A stretch of DNA of 64,000 bases, taken from a virus. This document shows positions 18,752-26,430 of the stretch, piece after piece; positions within the stretch are counted from its first letter, which is position 1, and each line of letters opens with the position of its first letter. Below the pieces are notes generated by a model that ran no database searches, was not told the origin of the DNA, and was given only the letters and a program-made list of their open reading frames with translations. The stretch spans positions 62,001 to 126,000 of IMG/VR virus record IMGVR_UViG_3300017917_001524. The stretch is one strand, 5' to 3'. Both the position numbers and the translations under genes were made by a program.

Positions 18752-20137
18752 ATGAAAGAAAAGAATTTTGGTCAATTAGGAATGTCGTTTCAACAATCTT
18801 TGATAAAAACAATTATTGAAGATAAGAAGTATGGTGAGAATATTATTGATGTAATTGAAAGCAAATATTTTGACAATAACTCTTTTAAGTATATAATGGA
18901 AAACTTAAAAGAGTTATATAAAAAATATGAAAAGATCCCAACGTATGATACATTACAACAAAAAATAATGTCTGAAAACATTAATAGTGATGTTGCAAAA
19001 GTTCATATTGATACGTTAGAAATTATTAAAAATCTTGAACAAAGTACCCAATATGTTAAAGACACCGCATTGAATTTTTGTAAACAACAAAATTTAAGAC
19101 GGGTAATTAAAACGGTAAACAGCATTATTGATAATGGTCAGTTTGAAGAATATTCAAAGATTGAGGAGATTGTACAAAAAGCACTTCAAGTCGGTTCAGA
19201 TGAAAATGAACCAACAGATGTTTTTGATGATATTGAAGGAGCGTTAAGAAAAGATTTTAGACATCCGATTCCAACAGGTATTGATGGAATTGACTCAGTT
19301 TTAAAGGGTGGTATTGGTAAAGGTGAGTTAGCGGTATTACTTGCACCAACTGGGGTGGGTAAAACAACATATTTAACAAAAGTTGCAAATAGTGCTTATA
19401 ACTATGGTTGTAATGTTTTACAAATCATTTTTGAGGACAATAAAGAACAAATTAAAAGAAAACACTATACAATTTGGTCAGGTATTGCACCTGATGATCA
19501 ATCAGACAATGAGGATCAAGTGTTATTTAGTGTTAGAGAAGCTCAGAATAATTCCAACGGGGTACTAAAAATCTTAAAGTTAGATAGTGATTCGTTAACA
19601 ATTTCAGGATTGAAAACGATGCTTAGAAAATACTTTTCAAATGGGTTTAACATTGATTTATTGGTGTTAGATTATGTTGATTGTGTGATTCCTGAACGTT
19701 CATATGGTGATGAATGGAAAGGTGAGGGATCGATTATGAGGGGTCTTGATGGAATTGCGAGTGAGTTTAATATTGCTATTTGGACTGCGACACAGGGTAA
19801 TCGTGAATCTATCGCATCTGAAGTCGTAACAACAAATCAAATGGGAGGATCAATTAAAAAGGCACAAGTTGGTCACGTGATAATTTCTGTTGGTAAAACA
19901 TTAGAACAAAAAGAACATAATTTGGCGACAATCACAATTTTAAAATCGAGAATTGGTCGTGATGGAATTATATTTCAAAATTGTACGTACAATAATGAAT
20001 ATTTAGATATTAATACCGATAGTCAAAATACATTATTAGGTCACGAAGAACAAAAAAATGAAGATAGAGCAAATCGAGTTAAAAATGCATTTCTGAAGAG
20101 ACAAAATATGAAAAAAGATAATAATACCGAAATATAG
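18752..20137 (+). CDS. Replicative DNA helicase, DnaB/gp41-like
   Basis: 461 residues. An N-terminal helical domain (1-150) is followed by a RecA-type ATPase. The Walker A is APTGVGKTT at about 198-206, after a GIDGIDSVLKGGIGKGELAV segment typical of DnaB/KaiC ATPases. DLLVLDYVDCV is the Walker B, and the TATQGNRES segment follows. T4 gp41 (475 residues) is the hexameric fork helicase that works with a primase, and a primase-like gene lies at 42.9 kb. The gene has a normal ATG after an A-rich leader and is separated from the reductase gene by 43 bases. Confidence 0.9.
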   Translation: MKEKNFGQLGMSFQQSLIKTIIEDKKYGENIIDVIESKYFDNNSFKYIMENLKELYKKYEKIPTYDTLQQKIMSENINSDVAKVHIDTLEIIKNLEQSTQYVKDTALNFCKQQNLRRVIKTVNSIIDNGQFEEYSKIEEIVQKALQVGSDENEPTDVFDDIEGALRKDFRHPIPTGIDGIDSVLKGGIGKGELAVLLAPTGVGKTTYLTKVANSAYNYGCNVLQIIFEDNKEQIKRKHYTIWSGIAPDDQSDNEDQVLFSVREAQNNSNGVLKILKLDSDSLTISGLKTMLRKYFSNGFNIDLLVLDYVDCVIPERSYGDEWKGEGSIMRGLDGIASEFNIAIWTATQGNRESIASEVVTTNQMGGSIKKAQVGHVIISVGKTLEQKEHNLATITILKSRIGRDGIIFQNCTYNNEYLDINTDSQNTLLGHEEQKNEDRANRVKNAFLKRQNMKKDNNTEI

Positions 20138-20180
20138 ACAAAAAATAAAAGAATAAAACAAAGAAAATACAAAAAAAAGA

Positions 20181-23100
20181 ATGCAAAAAGGAAAAAAGTT
20201 TTTGAGTGACTTGAAATTACACTCAGATTATTTTAAATGGTTGGAAAATCTTGGTCGTTATGAAACATGGGATGACGCATGTGAAGACATAATTAATGGA
20301 CATAGACTCAAATATGCGGAGTATTCAAGTGAAATCGAACCATATTTGTTATCTGCATTGGAAAGTATGAAAGAACAATCAGTTCTAGCATCACAAAGAA
20401 ATTTACAATACAGATATCCACAAATTATGAAACATAACACAAGAATGTTTAATTGTACCAGTGGACACATTGCTAGAAATCGTGTATTCCAAGAAATTTT
20501 TTATTTGGCGTTATCTGGTTGTGGTTTTGGTGGTGGATTATTAATCCCATTTGTAAACAATTTAAGTAGAATTCAAAAAAGAACATTGGGTACAAAAACA
20601 TTTGTTGTACCTGATAGTATTGAAGGATGGTCAGACGCTTTAGGGGTTTTAATGTCATCATATTTTGTTGACAAACAACCTTTCCCTGAATATGCAGGTT
20701 ATGAGGTTAAATTTGACTATTCCTTGATTAGAGAAAAGGGCGCATTTATTAGTGGTGGTTTTAAAGCCCCTGGTCCTGATGGTCTAAAACAATCCTTAGA
20801 AAGAATCGAAACATTAATTGAAAAATGGATCGATAAGGAAGGTAATAAAATAAGACCAATCTTGGCTTTTGACATTATTTGTCATTCGGCTGATGCGGTA
20901 TTGTCAGGTGGTGTTCGTCGATCTGCATTGAATATGATCGTAGATCCTAATGATGATGAAATGATTCACGCTAAAACGGGTAACTGGAGAAGTGAGAACC
21001 CACAACGTGCTAGAAGTAACAATTCCGTATTGTTATTGAGAGGAGAAGTAATCAAAGAACAATTTGAATATTTGGTTAAATTGAATGATGGTGATAATGA
21101 CATTGGTTTTGTGTTTGCAAATAGTTGGTTTGACATGTTTAACCCATGTGTTTCTAACGACACATTAATAAACACTCCAAAGGGTTTATTTTTACCATCA
21201 CAATTAAGTGATAATACATCAATTGTATTAAATTCACAAATTTTTGAATCTAAAGGTTTTAGACAAACAGGAATTAAACCTGTGTATGAAATTGAGACAG
21301 AATTTGGTCGTAAAATTAAAGTAACAGGGGAACATGTGATGTATACAAAAAATGGAATGGTAAGTGCGTCACAATTAAATATTGGTGATGTTTTAACTGT
21401 AACAAACAATGTCGATATAGATTTTACACATGATGAAAATGATGAATTTAAGAAAGGATATTTAGTTGGTGCATTATTAGGTGATGGTAATTTTTCAAAT
21501 ACTTATGCACAAATTAAATTTTGGGGTGAGAATAATAACATCTACCATAATAAAATGTTGACATATTTGAATGATTTAGGATGGTCATCAAAGAAAAAAG
21601 AAAATTTATTTTTAGAGGAAGAAAAAGATGGTTATACACTTTTCAATTCTAAAGAACTATATGAATTTATTAAAAACAAAGACTATTCCGTAATTGATGA
21701 AAAACGTTTAACTAAAAAACTTTTATCAGGTTCATTTGATTATATTAATGGTGTTATTTCAGGTTATTTTGACGCTGAAGGTACCGTGATATTGAATAAA
21801 GAAAAGGGTAATTCAATTAGAATTACGTCAACACAGTTAGAGAATCTTGAGAATTTACAAATTGCTTTAAATTCATTTGGTGTTTATTCTAAGATTTATA
21901 AATTCAGAAATAAAACATTAAATGGTGTAAACAATTTACCAGATGGTAATGGTGGAACAAAAGAATATGTTGTTAAACCATCACATGAATTAGTAATTAC
22001 GAATGTTTCAATTAAGAAGTTTAATTCATTAGGATTTTTAAACATTAAAAAACGTGAAACAATTAATTTGATATTATCATCATATGTTCGTGATTTCAAT
22101 AAAACAACATATGAAGAAGTTATAACCAGTATTAACTATATCGTTAAGTCTGAAGATGTTTATGATTGTGAAGTACAATCCGGTGTGGAATCTTTTGATT
22201 GTAATGGTTTTTATGTACATAATTGTTTTGAAATTTTAAAAATACCAGTATTGATGAATGTTGATTTTTCAAAAATTCATTATAACGATATCGAAGAGTT
22301 TGTGAGAACAAATAACGATAAATTTGGTATTCAGGGATGTAATTTGACCGAAATCAACGCTGAAAAGGCAACAACAAAAGAAAAGTTCTTTAAGGCTTGT
22401 AGAGACGCATCTATTTTGGGGACATTGCAAGCGGGTTACACTAATTTTCCGTATTTAGGTGAGACAACAAAAAAGATATTTGAAAAAGAATCTTTGTTAG
22501 GTGTTAGTATCACAGGATGGATGAATAATCCAAAATTGTTTAACGCTGAATTATTGAAAGAAGGTGCTGAAGTAGTTAAAAAAACAAATAAAGAGGTTGC
22601 ACAAATAATTAACATTAATCAAGCAGCACGTACTACTTGTGTAAAACCATCTGGTAACGCGTCTGTTGTGTTAGGAACAGCTTCGGGTATCCACCCTGAA
22701 CATTCTGAAAAATATTTTAGAATTATGCAACTTAATAAAGAAAGTAACACCGCAAAATGGTTGACAGAAAATATGCCATTCTTATTAGAAGAAAGTGTAT
22801 GGTCATCAACAAATAGTGATTATGTTGTTTTTGTTCCAGTTGAAAACCCAAAACAAGGTTTATTCAAGAAGGATATGAAAGGAATTAAACACTTGGAGTT
22901 GATTAAGTTAGTACAACAAAATTGGGTTAACGAAGGTACTAATCCTGAATTATGTACATATTCACCTGTTAACCACAATACGAGTTGCACGGTTATTATT
23001 GACGATAAGGATCAAATTGTAGATTATATTTGGGACAACAGGGAACATTTCACCGCGGTTAGTTTCTTAGGTGATTACGGTGATAAAGATTTCAATCAAG

Positions 23101-23531
23101 CACCATTTACATCAGTATTAAACCTTGAAGATATTGTTCAAGAATATGGTAAAGGTTCTGTATTGGCATCAGGTTTAGTTGTTGATGGTTTACATTATTT
23201 CAATGATAACTTATGGTTAGCGTGTGACACATTACTGAGTCAGAATACTGATAAACCAATACCTGTGACAGGAACAAGAGAACAAGTATTATTGAAAGAC
23301 TATTGGTTAAAGAGAGCGAAAAAATTTGCTAAGAATTACTTTAAAGGTGATTTGAAAAAAATGGTTTATTGTTTAAAAGATGTTCATCTTTTCCATAAAT
23401 GGGAAACCATTACTCGTCAGTTTAAAGAAGTGAATTTTGGTGAAATTTTGGATAAACCACAATTTAAAGACATATCAGATTACGCGGCACAAAGTTGTTC
23501 GGGAGGTGCTTGTGATATAACACGTATATAA
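20181..23531 (+). CDS. nrdJ: Class II (cobalamin-dependent) ribonucleotide reductase with in-frame intein
   Basis: 1116 residues as translated; about 757 remain after removal of a 359-residue intein (323-681). The extein parts match the monomeric adenosylcobalamin-dependent triphosphate reductase. They include MFNCTSGHIARN (first redox Cys), GVRRSALNM, an NP-C-FEI active-site loop rebuilt across the intein junction, GIQGCNLTEIN (second redox Cys, residue 720), CVKPSGNASVVLGTASGIHP and a C-terminal CSGGAC pair that would be reduced by thioredoxin-type donors. The enzyme supplies dNTPs for phage replication and would need host vitamin B12. It is last in the replication block apart from the small DUF5522 gene. 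No separate small subunit is expected for this class. Confidence 0.88.
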   Translation: MQKGKKFLSDLKLHSDYFKWLENLGRYETWDDACEDIINGHRLKYAEYSSEIEPYLLSALESMKEQSVLASQRNLQYRYPQIMKHNTRMFNCTSGHIARNRVFQEIFYLALSGCGFGGGLLIPFVNNLSRIQKRTLGTKTFVVPDSIEGWSDALGVLMSSYFVDKQPFPEYAGYEVKFDYSLIREKGAFISGGFKAPGPDGLKQSLERIETLIEKWIDKEGNKIRPILAFDIICHSADAVLSGGVRRSALNMIVDPNDDEMIHAKTGNWRSENPQRARSNNSVLLLRGEVIKEQFEYLVKLNDGDNDIGFVFANSWFDMFNPCVSNDTLINTPKGLFLPSQLSDNTSIVLNSQIFESKGFRQTGIKPVYEIETEFGRKIKVTGEHVMYTKNGMVSASQLNIGDVLTVTNNVDIDFTHDENDEFKKGYLVGALLGDGNFSNTYAQIKFWGENNNIYHNKMLTYLNDLGWSSKKKENLFLEEEKDGYTLFNSKELYEFIKNKDYSVIDEKRLTKKLLSGSFDYINGVISGYFDAEGTVILNKEKGNSIRITSTQLENLENLQIALNSFGVYSKIYKFRNKTLNGVNNLPDGNGGTKEYVVKPSHELVITNVSIKKFNSLGFLNIKKRETINLILSSYVRDFNKTTYEEVITSINYIVKSEDVYDCEVQSGVESFDCNGFYVHNCFEILKIPVLMNVDFSKIHYNDIEEFVRTNNDKFGIQGCNLTEINAEKATTKEKFFKACRDASILGTLQAGYTNFPYLGETTKKIFEKESLLGVSITGWMNNPKLFNAELLKEGAEVVKKTNKEVAQIININQAARTTCVKPSGNASVVLGTASGIHPEHSEKYFRIMQLNKESNTAKWLTENMPFLLEESVWSSTNSDYVVFVPVENPKQGLFKKDMKGIKHLELIKLVQQNWVNEGTNPELCTYSPVNHNTSCTVIIDDKDQIVDYIWDNREHFTAVSFLGDYGDKDFNQAPFTSVLNLEDIVQEYGKGSVLASGLVVDGLHYFNDNLWLACDTLLSQNTDKPIPVTGTREQVLLKDYWLKRAKKFAKNYFKGDLKKMVYCLKDVHLFHKWETITRQFKEVNFGEILDKPQFKDISDYAAQSCSGGACDITRI
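21147..22223 (+). other. Intein with LAGLIDADG endonuclease, inside the reductase gene
   Basis: The protein segment 323-681 has all splicing blocks: Cys1 in CVSNDTLINTPKG, a TGEH block B motif, C-terminal YVHN ending in His-Asn, and Cys as the first extein residue. The two LAGLIDADG helices are YLVGALLGDGNF (about 427) and ISGYFDAEGTV (about 526), so a homing endonuclease is embedded and looks intact. The +1 cysteine is the catalytic NP-C residue of the reductase, so the enzyme cannot act until the intein leaves. Codon use and base composition look like the surrounding phage DNA, suggesting long residence. Confidence 0.9.
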
Positions 23532-23532
23532 T

Positions 23533-23706
23533 ATGTTAGTACAGGGTGTCGATTATTATATTGATGAACATACCGGATTAATGGTATTAACGTCATATTA
23601 TCACGAGAAAAGGGGTTATTGTTGTGGTAACAAATGTAGAGAATGTTGTTACACCCCAAAACACATAAAAGGAAATACCAACATAAAAAAGTCTAGTGAA
23701 AACTAG
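23533..23706 (+). CDS. DUF5522-family small cysteine-rich protein
   Basis: 57 residues, starting 2 bases after the reductase stop. The order is VDYYIDEHTGLMVLTSYYHE, then RGYCCGNKCRECCY, which is the DUF5522 pattern (usually RGYCCGNGCRHCPY) common in Bacteroidota. The four or five clustered cysteines probably bind a metal. The usual HCPY is ECCY here. Function is unknown. The stop codon lies inside the right arm of the following terminator. It is a useful indicator of a Bacteroidota host. Confidence 0.8.
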   Translation: MLVQGVDYYIDEHTGLMVLTSYYHEKRGYCCGNKCRECCYTPKHIKGNTNIKKSSEN

Positions 23707-23715
23707 ACTTTTTTT
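23689..23715 (+). terminator. Intrinsic terminator after the reductase/DUF5522 unit
   Basis: A 9-bp perfect stem AAGTCTAGT / ACTAGACTT (23689-23697 with 23702-23710) closed by a GAAA tetraloop and followed by TTTTT. It overlaps the last codons and the TAG stop of the DUF5522 gene. The A-run on the left could also support termination on the other strand. Confidence 0.9.
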
Positions 23716-23722
23716 ATTCTGA

Positions 23723-23730
23723 TATTTATT
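23723..23730 (+). promoter_or_regulatory. Putative late promoter, TATTTATT
   Basis: TATTTATT preceded by A, 3 bases before the ATG at 23734 and just after the terminator. This marks the switch from the replication block to the late baseplate block. Confidence 0.55.
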
Positions 23731-23733
23731 AAT

Positions 23734-24063
23734 ATGAATAGAATTAGTTTTGAACAAGAACATTTGGATCACTATGATGGACAAGATAATTATGAACTTG
23801 GGGTATATGAAGATGGTGAAGTAATGGGATATGTACAATATGTCATATACAAAAATGAAATAACTATTAGTGATATTGTTGTTAGACCTACAAGAAGAAG
23901 AGAAGGGTTTGGATCTATGTTAGTTAAAAAAATGAAAGAACTACATCCTGAATCAACATATGTACCATCATATAAAACAGAATTAGGTTCTAAATTTATT
24001 CATAAAGACGTAAAAATAAACGAAGAAATAAATAGAATAATGAATTTGATGAAGTTCTTGTAG
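23734..24063 (+). CDS. GNAT-type acetyltransferase-like protein
   Basis: 109 residues. The strand pair YELGVYEDGEVMGYVQYV is followed by ITISDIVVRPTRRREGFGSM, which carries the acetyl-CoA pyrophosphate-binding signature RRxGxG of GNAT motif A, then a LVKKMKEL helix. It is shorter than a full GNAT (about 140), so the C-terminal lobe is reduced. The substrate is unknown. It stands alone between a terminator and the gp25 gene, with its own late octamer, so it is expected to be made late, perhaps modifying virion or host proteins. Relatives also occur as uncharacterised phage acetyltransferases. Confidence 0.7.
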   Translation: MNRISFEQEHLDHYDGQDNYELGVYEDGEVMGYVQYVIYKNEITISDIVVRPTRRREGFGSMLVKKMKELHPESTYVPSYKTELGSKFIHKDVKINEEINRIMNLMKFL

Positions 24064-24078
24064 ACTATCATTCACAAC

Positions 24079-24103
24079 TATTTATTTGTTTACTATATTT
24101 ATT
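24079..24103 (+). promoter_or_regulatory. Two tandem putative late promoters before gp25
   Basis: TATTTATT occurs twice, at 24079-24086 and 24096-24103, 17 bases apart. The second ends 3 bases before the ATG at 24107. Doubling of the motif before the gp25-gp6 unit is unique in this window. Confidence 0.55.
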
Positions 24104-24106
24104 AAC

Positions 24107-24544
24107 ATGGCGACAACGTATGGTATTGATTATCCATTTAGAGATAGTTTAAAAGGTGATTTTTTAAATATGACTGACACACCTGAAAAGGAAGTCAGAG
24201 CGAATTTAATACACCTATTATTAACTAAGAGAGGTAGTAGATATTTCTTACCTGATTTTGGTACAAGAATATATGAATACATTTTTGACCAAAATGATAT
24301 GACAAGTTGGAATCTTATTGAAAGTGAAATTAGAGAATCAATCAAAAAATATATCCCAAATTTAGACATTAATTCAATTGAAGTTGTATCAGCAGAAAAT
24401 GATATGACGGAAATAAATGGAAATGTGGAATCTTTTAGCTTTTCTGAACAATCGGTAAAACCATATACTGCGAAGGTGAAAATCGATTATACAGTAAATA
24501 ATGGAGCGTTTTCATCATCAGATTTTATAATTATTAATATATAA
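24107..24544 (+). CDS. Baseplate wedge protein gp25-like
   Basis: 145 residues from the ATG at 24107; an earlier in-frame TTG at 24086 would place the start between the two promoter octamers and is rejected. The family pattern is clear: GIDYPFRDSL at the N-terminus, VRANLIHLLLTKRGSRYFLP near 35-55, then DFGTRIYEYIFD. gp25 (GPW_gp25 family) forms the inner ring of the wedge and starts sheath assembly. It ends with TAATG, so gp6 begins in the last base of its stop codon, the usual gp25-gp6 pair of contractile systems. Confidence 0.88.
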   Translation: MATTYGIDYPFRDSLKGDFLNMTDTPEKEVRANLIHLLLTKRGSRYFLPDFGTRIYEYIFDQNDMTSWNLIESEIRESIKKYIPNLDINSIEVVSAENDMTEINGNVESFSFSEQSVKPYTAKVKIDYTVNNGAFSSSDFIIINI

Positions 24545-26376
24545 TGAGCAAGAAAATAAATTATTCGGTTAGAGATTTTGCAGGATTAAGGCAAGAATTA
24601 GTAACACTAACAAGGGAGTATTATCCCGATTTAATTAATAATACTAATGATGCGTCAATTTATTCCGTGTTATTGGATTTAAATGCGGCAATTGCGGATA
24701 ACTTACATTTTCATATTGATAGGGTTTGGCAAGAAACAATGTTAGATTTTGCACAACAAAGACAATCGTTGTTTTTTATTGCGAAAACATATGGAATAAA
24801 AATTCCGGGTAACAGACCGTCAGTTGCGTTATGTGATTTTTCAATAAATGTTCCTGTAAGAGGTGACAAAGAAGATGAAAGATATTTGGGTATATTGAAA
24901 TCAGGGGCACAAGTTTCTGGTGGTGGACAAGTATTCGAAACAGTAAACGATATTGATTTTTCTGTACCATATAATGATAGAGGCGAACCAAATAGATTAA
25001 AAATTCCAAATTTTGATAGTAATAATCAGTTGATTTCATACACCATCATTAAACGTGAACCCGTTGTGAATGGTACTACAAGAATATATCGTAGAGTAAT
25101 TACCGATTTAGACCAAAAACCATTTTTAAAATTATATTTACCTGAACAAAATGTTCTTGGTGTAACATCTGTTATCCATAAGGATGGGACAAATTTTGTT
25201 AGTAATCCAACATCGGCAGAATTCAATTCAACACAAAATAAATGGTATGAAGTAAAATCACTTATCCAAGATAAAGTTTTTGTTTCAGACCCAACATCAA
25301 TATCTGATACAGAAAATTTTAAGTCGGGAACATATATAAATGTTACAAATAAGTTCATGACAGAATATACACCTGAAAACTATTTTTCATTAACCTTTGG
25401 TTCAGGAAATGTTGATCCAATGGATAATTTGGACAACTATATGACGGGTAATTTAAAAGTCAACTTATCGAATTATTTGAACAATATTTCATTAGGTAGA
25501 ATACCAAGAGCAGGGTCAACAATTTTTGTTAAATATAGGATTGGTGGAGGTAAAAATAGTAATTTAGGTGTTAATGTTATTAATAGTGTTGACAATATTG
25601 AATTTAATGTATTAGGGCCGAATAATAGTGTTAATACACAAGTAATCAATTCATTAAGGGTGTCAAACGTCACTCCAGCAATTGGTGGGGCAGATCAACC
25701 AACAATCGAAGAAATTCGAAATATGGTTGCATATAACTTTGCGGCACAAAATAGAGCGGTAACATTAAATGATTATAAATCTATTATCGAAAATATGCCA
25801 TCAACATATGGTGCACCTGCAAAAGTTAATGTGATGGAAGAAGATAATAAAGTTAGGGTTAAGGTGTTATCATATGACGATAGAGGTAATTTATCAAGTG
25901 TGGTCTCAGAAACGTTAAAAAACAATATTATCAATTATTTGTCAGAATACAGAATGATTAATGATTATATTGACATTCTTAGTGGTGAAGTGATTGATTT
26001 GGGTTTAGAAATAGATGTTGTAATTGATAAAAATGAAACACCAACAAATATACTAACAAGTATTATTACACAAACAACAGAATTTTTTAGGATTGATAAA
26101 AGAAAAATGGGTGATCCATTATTTTTGGGTGATTTATATCGTGAATTAGGTGGTATAAATGGTGTAATCAACGTTGTCGATGTTAGAGTATTTGGTTTAG
26201 TTGGCGGTGAATATTCAGGAAACGAAGTATCACAAAGTTATGCAGATCCAGTAACAAAAGAAATACAACAAAGTGATATGGCGATATATATGAAATCAAA
26301 TCAAATTTATCAAATTAGATTCCCAAATAAAGACATCAAAGTTAGAATTAAAACATTAGGATCGACTACATTTTAA
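24544..26376 (+). CDS. Baseplate wedge protein gp6-like (baseplate J family)
   Basis: 610 residues (T4 gp6 is 660). N-terminal VRDFAGLRQELVTLTREYYP, then the J-family core ADNLHFHIDRVWQETMLDFA, and the characteristic GGADQPTIEEIRNMVAYNFA and RAVTLNDYKSIIENMPSTYG segments near residues 375-425. Gp6 forms the inner wedge ring with gp25 and gp7 and drives the sheath-contraction switch. Its start overlaps the gp25 stop by one base. The C-terminal RIKTLGSTTF ends 54 bases before the next late unit. Confidence 0.88.
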   Translation: MSKKINYSVRDFAGLRQELVTLTREYYPDLINNTNDASIYSVLLDLNAAIADNLHFHIDRVWQETMLDFAQQRQSLFFIAKTYGIKIPGNRPSVALCDFSINVPVRGDKEDERYLGILKSGAQVSGGGQVFETVNDIDFSVPYNDRGEPNRLKIPNFDSNNQLISYTIIKREPVVNGTTRIYRRVITDLDQKPFLKLYLPEQNVLGVTSVIHKDGTNFVSNPTSAEFNSTQNKWYEVKSLIQDKVFVSDPTSISDTENFKSGTYINVTNKFMTEYTPENYFSLTFGSGNVDPMDNLDNYMTGNLKVNLSNYLNNISLGRIPRAGSTIFVKYRIGGGKNSNLGVNVINSVDNIEFNVLGPNNSVNTQVINSLRVSNVTPAIGGADQPTIEEIRNMVAYNFAAQNRAVTLNDYKSIIENMPSTYGAPAKVNVMEEDNKVRVKVLSYDDRGNLSSVVSETLKNNIINYLSEYRMINDYIDILSGEVIDLGLEIDVVIDKNETPTNILTSIITQTTEFFRIDKRKMGDPLFLGDLYRELGGINGVINVVDVRVFGLVGGEYSGNEVSQSYADPVTKEIQQSDMAIYMKSNQIYQIRFPNKDIKVRIKTLGSTTF

Positions 26377-26416
26377 TTTTGTTTTTTCTTATATTAAAAG
26401 AAATTGAAATAGTTTC

Positions 26417-26424
26417 TATTTATA
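26417..26424 (+). promoter_or_regulatory. Putative late promoter, TATTTATA
   Basis: TATTTATA preceded by C, 6 bases before the ATG at 26431. The left half also belongs to a small inverted repeat AAATAG-TTT-CTATTT (26407-26421). Confidence 0.5.
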
Positions 26425-26430
26425 AGAAAT

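Noticed and set aside
24086-24106. Earlier TTG start for gp25
   Set aside because: The added residues lie between two promoter octamers and lack similarity; the ATG at 24107 gives the usual MATTYGIDYPF start.
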